64,000 nucleotides of DNA from Nostoc sp. NMS2. GTDB lineage: Bacteria > Cyanobacteriota > Cyanobacteriia > Cyanobacteriales > Nostocaceae. Location: NCBI RefSeq assembly GCF_017115105.1, contig NZ_JABXKH010000105.1, forward strand, positions 1 through 64,000, read 5' to 3'. Under the pieces are notes generated by a model, which saw nothing but the letters and a program-made list of their open reading frames with translations, was not told the origin of the DNA and searched no databases. Position 1 is the stretch's first letter, and each line of letters begins with the position of its first letter. Positions 17,451 through 27,537 of this stretch are shown here, piece after piece. Both the position numbers and the translations under genes were made by a program.

Positions 17451-18209
17451 TTAGTCTTTCCTAACCATTGTGAAAACCATATAAGCCCACCGATGAGAGG
17501 GGGTTATTTTGCTAAACAAACTAACCATCTGTGTGAGCAAACTACAAACTATCTGACTCTCAGCCAGCTTTGGTAAGCCGAAATTATAATGTAGTATAAA
17601 CCGAAAGAAGTTCCAAGGTTCTACAAATTTAGGTGCAAGCCCAAAAGTTTCTAAATTGTCTATTTGTTTAATTAACCTAATAATATACTTTGGAGTAGAC
17701 TTTACCAGATATTTTTCAGCTTTAACTAACTTGCCAAAAACCCAAACGACAAAATTTAGACCGTTTGATTCAATAACAACAACCTGTCCCCCTACTCTGG
17801 TGAGCCTAGTCATCTCCTGAATCAGTTTAACTTGCTCAGATGGATTAATATGATGAATTACATCTCGACAAAAAACCAAATCAAAAGATTCATCAGGAAG
17901 CTGAACATTAGTCGCATCACCTACCATAAAATTAGCATCTAAAAATTTCTGTTGAGCTAATTCAATTTCCTCATAGTTAATATCAATACCAGTAAAAGAA
18001 AAAGTTTTACCAATAGCTTTCAAGTTAAATAAATTGCTACCAGTGCCGCATCCTAATTCTAAAACTTGAGAACCTGAGACAATGGGCAAATAGTTCAACA
18101 GTTCTCGTTCTGACTTAGAAATAAATGGGTTTTCAGTTTGCCATTTAAACCGTTGCTGACAAGACTGAGCAAAATAATCATCTTGATTTCTTGTAAAAAA
18201 CTTAGACAT
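17451..18209 (-). CDS. Class I SAM-dependent methyltransferase
   Basis: A 252-residue methyltransferase. Motif I VLELGCGTGSNLFNL lies near residues 48-62, followed by FTGIDINYEEIELAQ (acidic motif II), the FDLVFCRDVIHHINP motif and VVVIESNGLNF. The C-terminal third is hydrophobic and aromatic-rich and may contact a lipid-linked sugar. It is the Methyltransf_11/25 type, whose substrates vary; here sugar O-methylation during glycan assembly is a reasonable guess. Spacing to the upstream membrane-protein gene is 29 bases. Confidence 0.85.
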   Translation of the reverse strand: MSKFFTRNQDDYFAQSCQQRFKWQTENPFISKSERELLNYLPIVSGSQVLELGCGTGSNLFNLKAIGKTFSFTGIDINYEEIELAQQKFLDANFMVGDATNVQLPDESFDLVFCRDVIHHINPSEQVKLIQEMTRLTRVGGQVVVIESNGLNFVVWVFGKLVKAEKYLVKSTPKYIIRLIKQIDNLETFGLAPKFVEPWNFFRFILHYNFGLPKLAESQIVCSLLTQMVSLFSKITPSHRWAYMVFTMVRKD

Positions 18210-18238
18210 AGTTAATTTGTTGTATATTTTTAGTCTAG

Positions 18239-20455
18239 CTATTGGCTTTGATTCATATCTAGGTTAAGGAGTAAACGATGCTTGTTCCAATCACTGGGGC
18301 CACGATCAGTAACCAAGAATGTGGACGATGGTGAATAAATACCAAAACCAATAGCTTTTGCACCATTAAGTTTATTAGCTTGAATTTTTACTATGTCATG
18401 CCATAGTGTGCCTTTGTTGACTATCCGCTTGCCAGTATCTTGCTCATAATCTGCCTGAGCTATGATATTTTTTGATGCGTCAAGAATATGAACAAAATTC
18501 AAATATTTTAGAGGTTGATCCTTAAGGCTTTGCCAAACAAGTTCAACTGTTAAGCCATCCTCTGTGTCGTTAGTGAAAGCCCCCAAGAGAGTAAACTGGT
18601 TTCCAAAACGAATACCTTGAAATGCAGGATAGCTCTTAGCTACTAGCGCCTTTTCTGTTTCGGCATCTATCCATTTGACCGGGTTGGCTTCAAGAAAAAC
18701 CTTTCTCAATTTATATTTGCCTCTTAATAGATTCAGAGCGGTTTCAAATTTTACTTTGTCAATAATTTTTAACAACCTCAAAGATGTCTCAGATTCAACT
18801 GATAAACCAGCATCATCATAATTGATAGTGCTTAACCAAGCATGAAAAAGATTAGTTTCAGCAGCAAAGTTCGGCACTTCTATATTTTTAAGAATGTTAA
18901 TTGCTTGAAGTTTATTTTTAATTGGTTGAAACAGCAGCAAATAATCGCTCGAAAGCATCTGATAGAATCTAAAAGTAGATTCCGTAGTCCAACTGATTGC
19001 AGATTTAACAGCAAAAGAGGTTAGATTTGGGTGCAAGATTTTTTCATATTGTCCAACACCTGCAAACATACCAGCAATATTATCCATAACTATAGAGTAA
19101 AGAATCAAATCACGTTTGATTTTTCTAGAATCATCTATCAATAATTTAGCTTGCTGTATCTCATGGGTTAAAGAACCGGATGTGAGGTTTACACCCAAAA
19201 TGCGCTGTAAATAAATTGATGGACTAGAAATAAGCAAAAGAAGCGATAACAACAACATTGGAAAAACCAATGAAGCCATCATTATCTTTAAATACCTATC
19301 AGGAACTTTACTATATAAACTTCTTATCCTTGGAAATAATAAGACAATACAAATTAGAGCAAATGGGAAAAAATAGCGAATCTGTGACTGATCAGTTGCT
19401 ACTAACCAAAACCATAAACCAATTAACAAAACACCTAATGTACCGATTAAATCTACTGGCAATGATTTGATAGAGTTTATATTAGCCTGTTTGCTTATAT
19501 AAACAAAACTAAATACCCCTGTAAAAAAAATGAATGTCAGCCAATGCCAACCAAAAGAAATATGTATTTGTGTAATTAAAAATTGCAAAGAATCTTTACT
19601 AATGCCCATACTGAAGTCTTGCTTTAGTACTTTCATGGCATCTTTGCCATATACCATGTTTTCAATAGAGAAATAATTAGATTTAAAAGCCAACAATAAC
19701 CCAATTCCATAGATAGATATAAATGTAATGGAACTTAGAATTAAATACTTACGAATAAAAAGATTTTGTTGCCATTTATATCGCACAATTCCATGTGTTG
19801 ACCAAATCAATAAAATTGCAGCCATAACCAAACCACCTGATGGCTTGATAAATAAACAGAATGTACTGGTAATAATTCCGGTAAATGTTAAACGGATAGA
19901 GGCTTCCTGAACACCCCGTATAACTAAGGCTGTTGCTAGGGCTGCTACAGAGGCAATAAAGTTATCTACGAGTCCCCAGTATGTAGGCGAAGCTAGTCTG
20001 CTGTCTATACTGGGTTCAAAATGATAAAATAAGGGTAGAGTAGCAAATGCCAGACATAAAGTAACTAATATCCATTGATCTTTTAAAGTTGCACAATATG
20101 GTCTGGCAATTATCCATAGTGCTGCTACAAATAAAATAATAGGTAAAAAAATGGATCTGAATAAAAATCCATGAGGATTATCTGAAAATCCAAGCGGATA
20201 GGACATCAAAATAGTTCCAGGAGGTCTTACTGTCGGCTGAATATTTAGGGGAGAAACCCAAGCTTGAGGTTCCAACCAACGAAATTGGTGAATAGTATTC
20301 CAGAAATTTTTAGCCTTGGTTATATAATCTAGTGCGTCAAAAAAAGGAATCTGCTGACTTAAAGAAACATGGAGAAATAGTATAGTTCCTAATGTTGTTA
20401 AAGCTAGAATTAAGATTGCTAAAGGTAAATATTCTTTTTTCATTTTTAAATACAT
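18239..20455 (-). CDS. Large polytopic membrane protein, GT39/ArnT-like candidate
   Basis: About 738 residues if started at the ATG at 20455; a GTG 33 bases upstream is an alternative. The first two thirds hold roughly ten to eleven hydrophobic segments, beginning with LAILILALTTLGTILFLHVS. The early extracytoplasmic loop has an acidic QIPFFDALDYITKAKNFW segment, reminiscent of the catalytic Asp-Glu loop of GT-C fold glycosyltransferases that use polyprenyl-phosphate sugars. The C-terminal 250 residues are soluble and contain a beta-rich part (FTLLGAFTNDTEDGLTVELVW), plausibly periplasmic. It lies between methyltransferases in the polysaccharide locus, so glycan decoration outside the membrane is likely but unproven. 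Confidence 0.72.
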   Translation of the reverse strand: MYLKMKKEYLPLAILILALTTLGTILFLHVSLSQQIPFFDALDYITKAKNFWNTIHQFRWLEPQAWVSPLNIQPTVRPPGTILMSYPLGFSDNPHGFLFRSIFLPIILFVAALWIIARPYCATLKDQWILVTLCLAFATLPLFYHFEPSIDSRLASPTYWGLVDNFIASVAALATALVIRGVQEASIRLTFTGIITSTFCLFIKPSGGLVMAAILLIWSTHGIVRYKWQQNLFIRKYLILSSITFISIYGIGLLLAFKSNYFSIENMVYGKDAMKVLKQDFSMGISKDSLQFLITQIHISFGWHWLTFIFFTGVFSFVYISKQANINSIKSLPVDLIGTLGVLLIGLWFWLVATDQSQIRYFFPFALICIVLLFPRIRSLYSKVPDRYLKIMMASLVFPMLLLSLLLLISSPSIYLQRILGVNLTSGSLTHEIQQAKLLIDDSRKIKRDLILYSIVMDNIAGMFAGVGQYEKILHPNLTSFAVKSAISWTTESTFRFYQMLSSDYLLLFQPIKNKLQAINILKNIEVPNFAAETNLFHAWLSTINYDDAGLSVESETSLRLLKIIDKVKFETALNLLRGKYKLRKVFLEANPVKWIDAETEKALVAKSYPAFQGIRFGNQFTLLGAFTNDTEDGLTVELVWQSLKDQPLKYLNFVHILDASKNIIAQADYEQDTGKRIVNKGTLWHDIVKIQANKLNGAKAIGFGIYSPSSTFLVTDRGPSDWNKHRLLLNLDMNQSQ

Positions 20456-20586
20456 GGTGGAGAAGTATAAAGAGATATTAGCAATCACTATTTTTTAGCA
20501 TTATTCCCATTTAAAGAAATGCCATTTATTTTAGTTACACCGCTCTATATTAACTAGTAATTTATATTTAATAACAGTTTGAGTAT

Positions 20587-21408
20587 CTATTTTAGAGGCT
20601 TGAGAACTACAATATCTTGCCATGAGTGGATTGCACCTTTACAATAATCAACTATTTTAAACCAACGGCTCCAATGATTCCGAATATATAATTCTGGAAT
20701 GAAAGTGATCCCATATTCAAAAAAAGAAGTAGTTAAATGACCTTGCTGTAAAATAAAAGCATATTGATTTTGAGCAAAAGCACTACGTGCCTTTTGGAAG
20801 AGTTTTTCTTCAACAGAAATCATATCGCGGATTGTTGTTTCATTGATAGAACGTTCCAACGCATGCTCCCCATGAATAGACAGCAATAAATATCCATTAG
20901 GAATACAAATGCGTTGAAGCTCACTCAAAAATTCATCTTGGCTATTTTCATTCAAGTGAGTAAATACAGAATTGGCAATTATTCCATCAAATTGATTATC
21001 ATAAAATGGTAGGGGAGGATGAGCAGATGTTACTACTGATGTCATGTAAGTAAGATTGTCGTTAATCCACTTTATATGACGTGAATCGATATCACATCCA
21101 GTCACTTTATGAGGATGTCCTTTGAACATTCTCGCCAATCTACCACAACCACAGCCAAAATCTAGAAGATTTTGATACTCAGTCAGTGGGATAGGTGAAG
21201 CTTGTGAATATGCTTGAAATAAATCAACACCGTGGGATGCAAAATCTTTTTTATTCTGTAAACCAGAAACGTTATACATCAGTTCTTGAGGGGGAAAAGG
21301 AGCAACGTAAGATGTTAAATCTGGCTTTTCAAAAACACCTACACGATTTAACCCAGCCCACTCCTCAGCAGAAATACAACAGCCTAAGCTATAATCAGTC
21401 TCATTCAT
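20587..21408 (-). CDS. Class I SAM-dependent methyltransferase
   Basis: A 273-residue protein. Motif I is NLLDFGCGCGRLARMF, followed by VTGCDIDSRHIKWI and FDGIIANSVFTHLNE, then NGYLLLSIHGEHAL. These place it in the Methyltransf_25 group often found beside sugar-modifying enzymes. The N-terminal 70 residues are unlike the core and may bind the acceptor. A 312-base gap separates it from the glycosyltransferase genes upstream, so a new promoter here is possible. The downstream gap to the membrane-protein gene is about 130 bases. Confidence 0.85.
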   Translation of the reverse strand: MNETDYSLGCCISAEEWAGLNRVGVFEKPDLTSYVAPFPPQELMYNVSGLQNKKDFASHGVDLFQAYSQASPIPLTEYQNLLDFGCGCGRLARMFKGHPHKVTGCDIDSRHIKWINDNLTYMTSVVTSAHPPLPFYDNQFDGIIANSVFTHLNENSQDEFLSELQRICIPNGYLLLSIHGEHALERSINETTIRDMISVEEKLFQKARSAFAQNQYAFILQQGHLTTSFFEYGITFIPELYIRNHWSRWFKIVDYCKGAIHSWQDIVVLKPLK

Positions 21409-21720
21409 AATTTATGATCGTGAATTTTGCAAATATTGTGTATATAATTTAATATACTAAACGATTGTGTTTGGTAAAAAAATCAACTAAAACCACACAG
21501 ATTGTTTCCTAGTTTGGTTGATAAAAATTATGAGCAACATTAAATTTAACTGAACTTAAAGTTTGTTTTTATGTAAAGTAATCGGTGCATTCCCCTCTAA
21601 ATTATCAAAATAGCCAAGATATTTTAATATATGCTACTTACTTATCTTAATAATTTGCTATGGAAGCAGTACTAGAAGTATTTATTGTTGTAACTATGCG
21701 GCGGATGAATTTATTTAAGC
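21409..21720. other. 312-base AT-rich gap inside the polysaccharide locus
   Basis: No reading frame, hairpin or repeat stands out. The stretch is very AT-rich and could contain a minus-strand promoter for the methyltransferase at 20587-21408; I cannot place one with confidence. Confidence 0.3.
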
Positions 21721-23061
21721 CTAAAATAGGCTTTGATAAACATACTCCAGATCATTAATATATTGAAACATTGTTTTGCTAGGATGTAGTTGAATATTAC
21801 GTTGTAGATTATTAACTAACACTGGCTCGTCTAAGCATCGCTGCATCTGTCGAGCAAGATGATAATAGTCACCCAGGGCAAATAGTAATCCATTGTGTTC
21901 ATCTTTTACTAGCTCAGACATACCTCCCAAATCTGTCGCAATTACTGGTAAACCTACTTGCAATGCAGCATGCATAACTAAAGGAGTGTTTTCATACCAT
22001 CTGGATGGTACTACTAAAAAGTCTACCTCTGCAAGCACATTGGCCATTTGTGGTGCTGGAAATGTGCCAGCAAAAAATATGTTAGGATCATTACCTGCTA
22101 AATCCTGAAGATGCTTACTGTAGCCAGGGAAATGGCTTAGGTTTCCATAAATGATTAGTTTAGCTTTTGATGAATGTTGAAGGCGTTGAAATGCTTGAAT
22201 CAGCAAATCTGCACCTTTGTGTGGAGAGAGAGTGCCAATAAAACCGAAATTTACCGTATCTTTTGGTTGCGATCGCTCTATTTTCGGTAAGGGTTCAATA
22301 CCGTAAGGTAATTTGATTAATTTATCACAAGGTAGACCATTACGAGAAAATATTTCCCGCATCAAATCAGTAGGAACGATAATCAAGTCTGCAAAATTTA
22401 CATGCTCAAGTATCCTCTGTTGGCGCTCTGGAAAAGCTTTTAAAGCATTCACAGCCTTAGATGTTGCTAATTTTGAGTGTAAACTAGAAGCGATCGCCAT
22501 TCCTGCTTTCAGCACCTCATCTGGCAAATGGCGACTCCACTTGATAATCTCTGGTTGAGAACTGTTACTCAGATAGCAGCGCAAGCATTCAATACCATCT
22601 GCATCTGGCCCCTGACATAACTGATTATTATGTTTAAGTAACTGAATGGTTGGACAAACTAGCCAAAAGTCTGTAGCAGAATAAACTACAGGCATTCCTA
22701 TAGATTTAATTGCTGGAATCACCTTAGTGGAGAGAAGCAAGCAATGATTAATATGTACTAAATCTGCTTGCCAAGTTTGTAAAAAACTCAAAATTATCTC
22801 CACTTGTCCTACAGATTTAAAGTCACTTACAATCGGATACTTCTTTTGAAGAGTTGTGCAAATCCTAAAAACAGTTATACCTTCATATTCATCTTCAACG
22901 CTAAACTTATCTGAAGTTCTTACTTTCAAAGATGCCTCACTACAAACAACTGCAACTTCATGTCCTCTCTGCATTAACTCTCGTGCCATCTGCAAAGTTA
23001 AAATTTCTGTACCACCAGAGTATTTAGGAAGAAATTGATGCACCAAGATAGCTATACGCAT
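21721..23061 (-). CDS. GT4-family glycosyltransferase
   Basis: A 446-residue GT-B enzyme. The N-terminus IAILVHQFLPKYSGGTEILT carries the GGTE acceptor-site motif. GFIGTLSPHKGADLLIQAF and VDFLVVPSRWYENTPLVMHA form the donor half, with DLGGMSELVKDEHNGLLF at the end. An internal cysteine pair (GIECLRCYL) is shared with the next gene's product (TNCLACLL), and the overall layout is the same, so the two are probably paralogues from a tandem duplication. Its start overlaps the upstream gene by 10 bases. Confidence 0.87.
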   Translation of the reverse strand: MRIAILVHQFLPKYSGGTEILTLQMARELMQRGHEVAVVCSEASLKVRTSDKFSVEDEYEGITVFRICTTLQKKYPIVSDFKSVGQVEIILSFLQTWQADLVHINHCLLLSTKVIPAIKSIGMPVVYSATDFWLVCPTIQLLKHNNQLCQGPDADGIECLRCYLSNSSQPEIIKWSRHLPDEVLKAGMAIASSLHSKLATSKAVNALKAFPERQQRILEHVNFADLIIVPTDLMREIFSRNGLPCDKLIKLPYGIEPLPKIERSQPKDTVNFGFIGTLSPHKGADLLIQAFQRLQHSSKAKLIIYGNLSHFPGYSKHLQDLAGNDPNIFFAGTFPAPQMANVLAEVDFLVVPSRWYENTPLVMHAALQVGLPVIATDLGGMSELVKDEHNGLLFALGDYYHLARQMQRCLDEPVLVNNLQRNIQLHPSKTMFQYINDLEYVYQSLF

Positions 23062-24401
23062 GATTGCAATACATCTTGATAAACTTTGATAACTTCTTGA
23101 GTCATTATCTCCGTTGTTCGCGGGTATTCAGTTGTTTGCGACATTTTTAATGATGTCTCTGGATTCTCAATAATTTTTTGCATTATTTGTTCTAATTCCT
23201 GGACATTACCCATTTTAAAGGTGTATCCATTTTTGCCTTCTTCAACAAATTCTGTCATTCCTTCTACATCTGAAACTATCACAGGTGTATGACTTGCCAA
23301 AGAATTTAATAGAACGAGCGGACTGTTTTCATACCAACGAGATGGAATTACTAGGAAATCTAGATTAGAAAATATTTTTAACATTTCTTCTTTCGGAAAA
23401 GTCCCGCAAAATTTTACAGTATAACCATTTGCTTTTTTGTGTAAATTAAGCGAGTAATCTGGATCTTGCTTTTCTGAACCGAATAAATATAATTCTGCTG
23501 CTCCATAAGGAAGACGACAGAAAGCATCAACTAATATATCTACTCCTTTATGAACTGTCATCTGTCCGATAAAACCAAATCTTATCGGTGCATTTATTGG
23601 TCTAGCTGATTTTGTCAATATTGGCAAATCAATACCAAATTTAATGTCATAAATGGGCACCGTTAATCCATTCCGCACATAAGCTTTACGGAGAAATACA
23701 GTGGGAGCAATTACAGCTCGATAATAACGATAGTAGTAGCTTAAAAGGTCAGGTCTACAAGTTACATCTAGTACAGATCCAGCAATTACCCCCCGCTGAA
23801 ATCCAGGAATTTTAATCAATAAGTTCAGTGCTTCTGCTGTTATGCGAGACTGAGGATATTGCCCGACATAACGTTCTGCTAAAGTTGCCGTTGGGAAACT
23901 ACTCCTTGCTTTCAGCAAACACGCCAAGCAATTTGTTCTTTTGCGATTAGGACCAAGACATAGAGAACCATCCGCTGCTTCTAATTTATTATTAAAGCAG
24001 AAACCATAAAAATCTGTTAATGTTGCAACTGTAGAAATTTGCAGTTCGTTAATTACTTCTAAAAGAATAGCAGTATGATTAATCAGGTGGGTAACATGAA
24101 CAATATCTGGCTGAATATCAACTAATATTTGTCGTAATAATTTACGTATTTCTGGCTGATAGTAAGTATCTTTAATTCGCGTATTGGGAATATAGTTTTT
24201 ATCTATACAATAAACTGGAAGACCCTTGTATTCATAATATCTAAGTACACTATCAGTCTGCGGTTCACCTGGAAACATTGCAGAAACTACTATTGGTTGA
24301 TGTCCTAGTTTTTGCAGGTTTATTGCCAAATCTAAAGTGTAAGTCTCTGTGCCATAGAAATGCTCTGGAAAAAAGCAATGAACAAATATTGCAACCTTCA
24401 T
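23052..24401 (-). CDS. GT4-family glycosyltransferase, paralogue of downstream gene
   Basis: A 449-residue GT-B protein. It begins VAIFVHCFFPEHFYGTETYT, has TNCLACLLKARSSFPT in the middle, and a donor-binding half with RFGFIGQMTVHKGVDILVDA and LDFLVIPSRWYENSPLVLLN. DVEGMTEFVEEGKNGYTF closes the domain. The shared architecture and CxxC insert with the downstream gene point to duplication and divergence. Its ATG overlaps the stop of the 1044-residue glycosyltransferase gene by 4 bases, implying coupled translation. Donor and linkage are unknown. Confidence 0.87.
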   Translation of the reverse strand: MKVAIFVHCFFPEHFYGTETYTLDLAINLQKLGHQPIVVSAMFPGEPQTDSVLRYYEYKGLPVYCIDKNYIPNTRIKDTYYQPEIRKLLRQILVDIQPDIVHVTHLINHTAILLEVINELQISTVATLTDFYGFCFNNKLEAADGSLCLGPNRKRTNCLACLLKARSSFPTATLAERYVGQYPQSRITAEALNLLIKIPGFQRGVIAGSVLDVTCRPDLLSYYYRYYRAVIAPTVFLRKAYVRNGLTVPIYDIKFGIDLPILTKSARPINAPIRFGFIGQMTVHKGVDILVDAFCRLPYGAAELYLFGSEKQDPDYSLNLHKKANGYTVKFCGTFPKEEMLKIFSNLDFLVIPSRWYENSPLVLLNSLASHTPVIVSDVEGMTEFVEEGKNGYTFKMGNVQELEQIMQKIIENPETSLKMSQTTEYPRTTEIMTQEVIKVYQDVLQSCV

Positions 24402-27400
24402 AAATTCTCCTGTAAAAGCTCACTGTAGAGGCTGCTATAGCTTCTAATCATTGCTTGTACAGAAAACAATGCCTGTGCCCTTTGGCGATTTACAGAACCA
24501 ATTTGTAGTCGTTTCTCACGATTATCTAATAAATCAATAATAATTTCGGCTAGTTTGCTGCTGTCCCCAGGAGGAGCCAGTAATTGATTATTATTAATAA
24601 TTTCTGCTATTCCTCCAACGTTGTAACCAACAACTGGAATACCCATATTCATTGCAAAAGGGCTGACCTGTCCAAAGCTTTCTTGCCATACTGGTGCAAC
24701 AAAAATACTCATTTGTTCGTAAAATGAAGGTAATTTATCGTAGGCAACATAGCCTGTGAAAGTGAATCTATCAGCAATTTTTGCTTTGTTAACAGCCTCT
24801 TTATAAACTTCTAAAAAAAGCCCACCACCAACAATTAATATTTTTGTTTTTGGTCTTTGTTGAGCTACCTTAATAAATACATCAATAGAATTTTCATTTA
24901 GCTTATCTGCTTCCAGACGATAAACCATGCCAATGCAATCTTTTGGGATACTTCTCTGGTTATCTCTCGAAAACATATCAAAATTAGAACCAGGATAAAT
25001 TGTTAAATGTTGAGGATGCTCCAGTCCAAATGTATTTTTAACATAATTACTTACATAAACATATTTATGACAATTTTTGCTTAAATAAGGTTTTACAGGG
25101 GTATTAATATTTTCTACGACTATGCACTTATTGTATTTTTGAACGGCATTAAATACATTTTCATACCAAGGAGTATCACAATCTCCCCAAAAATGTATAT
25201 GCACTATTTCAGGACTAAACTGATTTAAATATGACAGTATATCTTGTTCTACAGTAAAATGATGGATAGTTAATCCAGTATAGCTTGGAGGATTAGGAAT
25301 ATAACTTGTAACTACTTCCTGTTCATAAATATGACCAAGATGTTCAATTAAATCAATTACAAGACGTGAAGAGCCTCCAGTCATAAAATTTGCGATCGCA
25401 TGAACTATACGAGGTCGATTTGACTGAGGAGTCTGCAATATTTTAACTTGATAGGCTGTTGATGAGACAGTGGAATTTATAAGATTTACAACAATACCAG
25501 GGTCTTTCACAAAACCCAAAAATTTTTTTAGCTTAAACCATTGGGTTCGGATTGTCCAAAATTTGCTAGTTTGTATTGCGGCAATAGTAGCTTTTAGATG
25601 TTCTACTTCGGCTTGAGATTGTTGCAACTTAGACAACATAGTAGATTTTAAGTACTCTACATCCGGTTGAGTTTGTTGTAGAGAAGAAATCGTAGCTTTT
25701 AAGTAATCTACATCCGGTTGAGTTTGTTGTATAGAAGAAATCGTAGCTTTTAATTGCTCTACCTCTATTTGAGTTTGTTGTAATTTAGATAATATGGTAG
25801 CTTTTAATTGCTCTACCTCTACTTGAGTTTGTTGCAAAGACAGCATCGTAGCTTTTAATTGCTCTACCTCTGCTTGAGTTTGTTGCAACTGAGGTTGTTG
25901 CAATTGAGACAGCATTGTAGCTTTTAATTGTTCTACCTCTGCTTGAGTTTGTTGCAATTGAGACAGCATTGCGACTTTTAAATTTTCTACTTCTGTTTTA
26001 GCGTGTTCTAATTTAGACATCAAGCTTACTTCTCCATACCGAGAGATAGTCAATCTGTAAAGAAATTCTGACATCTTGCTTTTGTCAAGCTCAAGTTGTT
26101 CTGTGTCCCAAATAGGATACATCGCATCTACTATATCGATAAATTGTTTTGTTAAATCTGAATTTACGCTATCAAGAAAATTTTGTAGCCCATCTGTAAC
26201 ATAATCTCTGAGTGGTGGTGGAAACAGACCTTCTTCAGAATTAAAATCTTGTAAACATTGTTGTAAAACTTTTGGTGTGTGGTAAAGTTCATAATGTCTT
26301 CTAGAACAAGTAGCTTGTTCTGCCAAAATTTCAGGAGTCAATGCCTGCAAATAACTATACAATTCTTCAGGCTTTTGCCAAAAATAAGCTTCTGGATAAA
26401 CGATATCAATCCCACTAAGTACACGAGAATTATAGTTTTGATGACCAATAAATGGCGTACCTGATCCCATGACTTCAATCGATGCTCTCCCACCACCTAA
26501 AGGGAAAGAATTAAGGTATATATCTATTTTTTGCTCACTTATTGTCCACCATAAACTTTTTACCCAAGGAATGTAAATAAATGATTCTTGGGTAATACCT
26601 CTTTGTTCTAAGCCTTGCCTAATTCTTTCTAAACTGTAATGTGATAGTTCCCCAATGTGTATATGTACTCCTTGCGTCACATCCAGAATTTTTGGAACTT
26701 CTTCTATATAACTGTAAGGATAGATTTGCTCAAACTTATTACCACTACCTGAAGAGCAAGTTCTCAGTTTGCCATTTGCAATGAATGGTAATTCGGGTGA
26801 ACGTGTACCTAAATCTTCAACTATCAAAGGTATGTATCTAGTATTGGCAACACCCAAATTATGGCGGCAGTTGTAAAAACCAAAAGCGTGTGGATCAATA
26901 TGTTTTGCGTGAGATAAATATAAGCCTAAACAAAGTTGATGATCGCAGTGATGGTAAAAAATTAATTCTTGGGCGAGATGAGGTTGTACAGCTGCAATAG
27001 CTACAGCATCTTGCCAGTGATTAAACAAAAAAACCTGACTTAATTGCCTCTCTATTAACTGAGATTGCAACCAAAAAAGTTTATCTAGTAAAGTACTTTG
27101 GGGTGCCCACTCTATTTGTACATTGGGGGATGCAAACCTACTTAAAATAATTTCACGATTAACTGTGTTAAATATATCTGTAATTAAAATTATGTGTTTT
27201 CTATGCGGTTGCGCTTTAATTAAATCTTCTAATACTGCAGTGTGTCCACCTGTTTTATAAAGTTCAGTAGCAATATAGATAATATTTCCGTTTTCATGAT
27301 TAGGGTATGAGTCGATTGTCAATAATGGCTTTTGATGTTCTAAAGCTTTAGCACCAATCTGCTGACAGAGTTTATCTAAGGTTGCCGAACCAAATACTTT

Positions 27401-27532
27401 CGCTGTGGCTCGATTATCTCTAATAATTTTTTCGACAAAGTTAACAAGTAAATCTAGAGGACTTTCTAAATCACCCGATTTCATATATTCAGCTATTTGA
27501 GATTCTATATTCAAAATATAATTGTTATACAT
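24398..27532 (-). CDS. Dual glycosyltransferase joined by a repeated coiled coil
   Basis: A 1044-residue protein in three parts. Residues about 60-450 form a glycosyltransferase-like region: NGNIIYIATELYKTGGHT, IHIGELSHYSLERI and DIYLNSFPLGGGRASIEVMG, which recall a GT-B donor site. Residues about 510-655 are a coiled coil of about eight near-identical 17-18-residue units (core EVEQLKATMLS plus LQQTQ). Residues about 705-1044 form a GT4 domain: VHAIANFMTGGSSRLVIDL, GMVYRLEADKLNENSIDVFI, FVAPVWQESFGQVSPFAMNM and GYNVGGIAEIINNNQLL. The spacer could act as a molecular ruler or dimeriser between two active sites. It is translationally coupled to the GT4 gene downstream. Acceptor and sugars are unknown. 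Confidence 0.85.
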   Translation of the reverse strand: MYNNYILNIESQIAEYMKSGDLESPLDLLVNFVEKIIRDNRATAKVFGSATLDKLCQQIGAKALEHQKPLLTIDSYPNHENGNIIYIATELYKTGGHTAVLEDLIKAQPHRKHIILITDIFNTVNREIILSRFASPNVQIEWAPQSTLLDKLFWLQSQLIERQLSQVFLFNHWQDAVAIAAVQPHLAQELIFYHHCDHQLCLGLYLSHAKHIDPHAFGFYNCRHNLGVANTRYIPLIVEDLGTRSPELPFIANGKLRTCSSGSGNKFEQIYPYSYIEEVPKILDVTQGVHIHIGELSHYSLERIRQGLEQRGITQESFIYIPWVKSLWWTISEQKIDIYLNSFPLGGGRASIEVMGSGTPFIGHQNYNSRVLSGIDIVYPEAYFWQKPEELYSYLQALTPEILAEQATCSRRHYELYHTPKVLQQCLQDFNSEEGLFPPPLRDYVTDGLQNFLDSVNSDLTKQFIDIVDAMYPIWDTEQLELDKSKMSEFLYRLTISRYGEVSLMSKLEHAKTEVENLKVAMLSQLQQTQAEVEQLKATMLSQLQQPQLQQTQAEVEQLKATMLSLQQTQVEVEQLKATILSKLQQTQIEVEQLKATISSIQQTQPDVDYLKATISSLQQTQPDVEYLKSTMLSKLQQSQAEVEHLKATIAAIQTSKFWTIRTQWFKLKKFLGFVKDPGIVVNLINSTVSSTAYQVKILQTPQSNRPRIVHAIANFMTGGSSRLVIDLIEHLGHIYEQEVVTSYIPNPPSYTGLTIHHFTVEQDILSYLNQFSPEIVHIHFWGDCDTPWYENVFNAVQKYNKCIVVENINTPVKPYLSKNCHKYVYVSNYVKNTFGLEHPQHLTIYPGSNFDMFSRDNQRSIPKDCIGMVYRLEADKLNENSIDVFIKVAQQRPKTKILIVGGGLFLEVYKEAVNKAKIADRFTFTGYVAYDKLPSFYEQMSIFVAPVWQESFGQVSPFAMNMGIPVVGYNVGGIAEIINNNQLLAPPGDSSKLAEIIIDLLDNREKRLQIGSVNRQRAQALFSVQAMIRSYSSLYSELLQENL

Positions 27533-27537
27533 AACTA

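Noticed and set aside
25570-25990. Regularly spaced repeats that could suggest a CRISPR array
   Set aside because: They are in-frame coiled-coil codons inside the 1044-residue glycosyltransferase gene; no unique spacers or cas genes are present.
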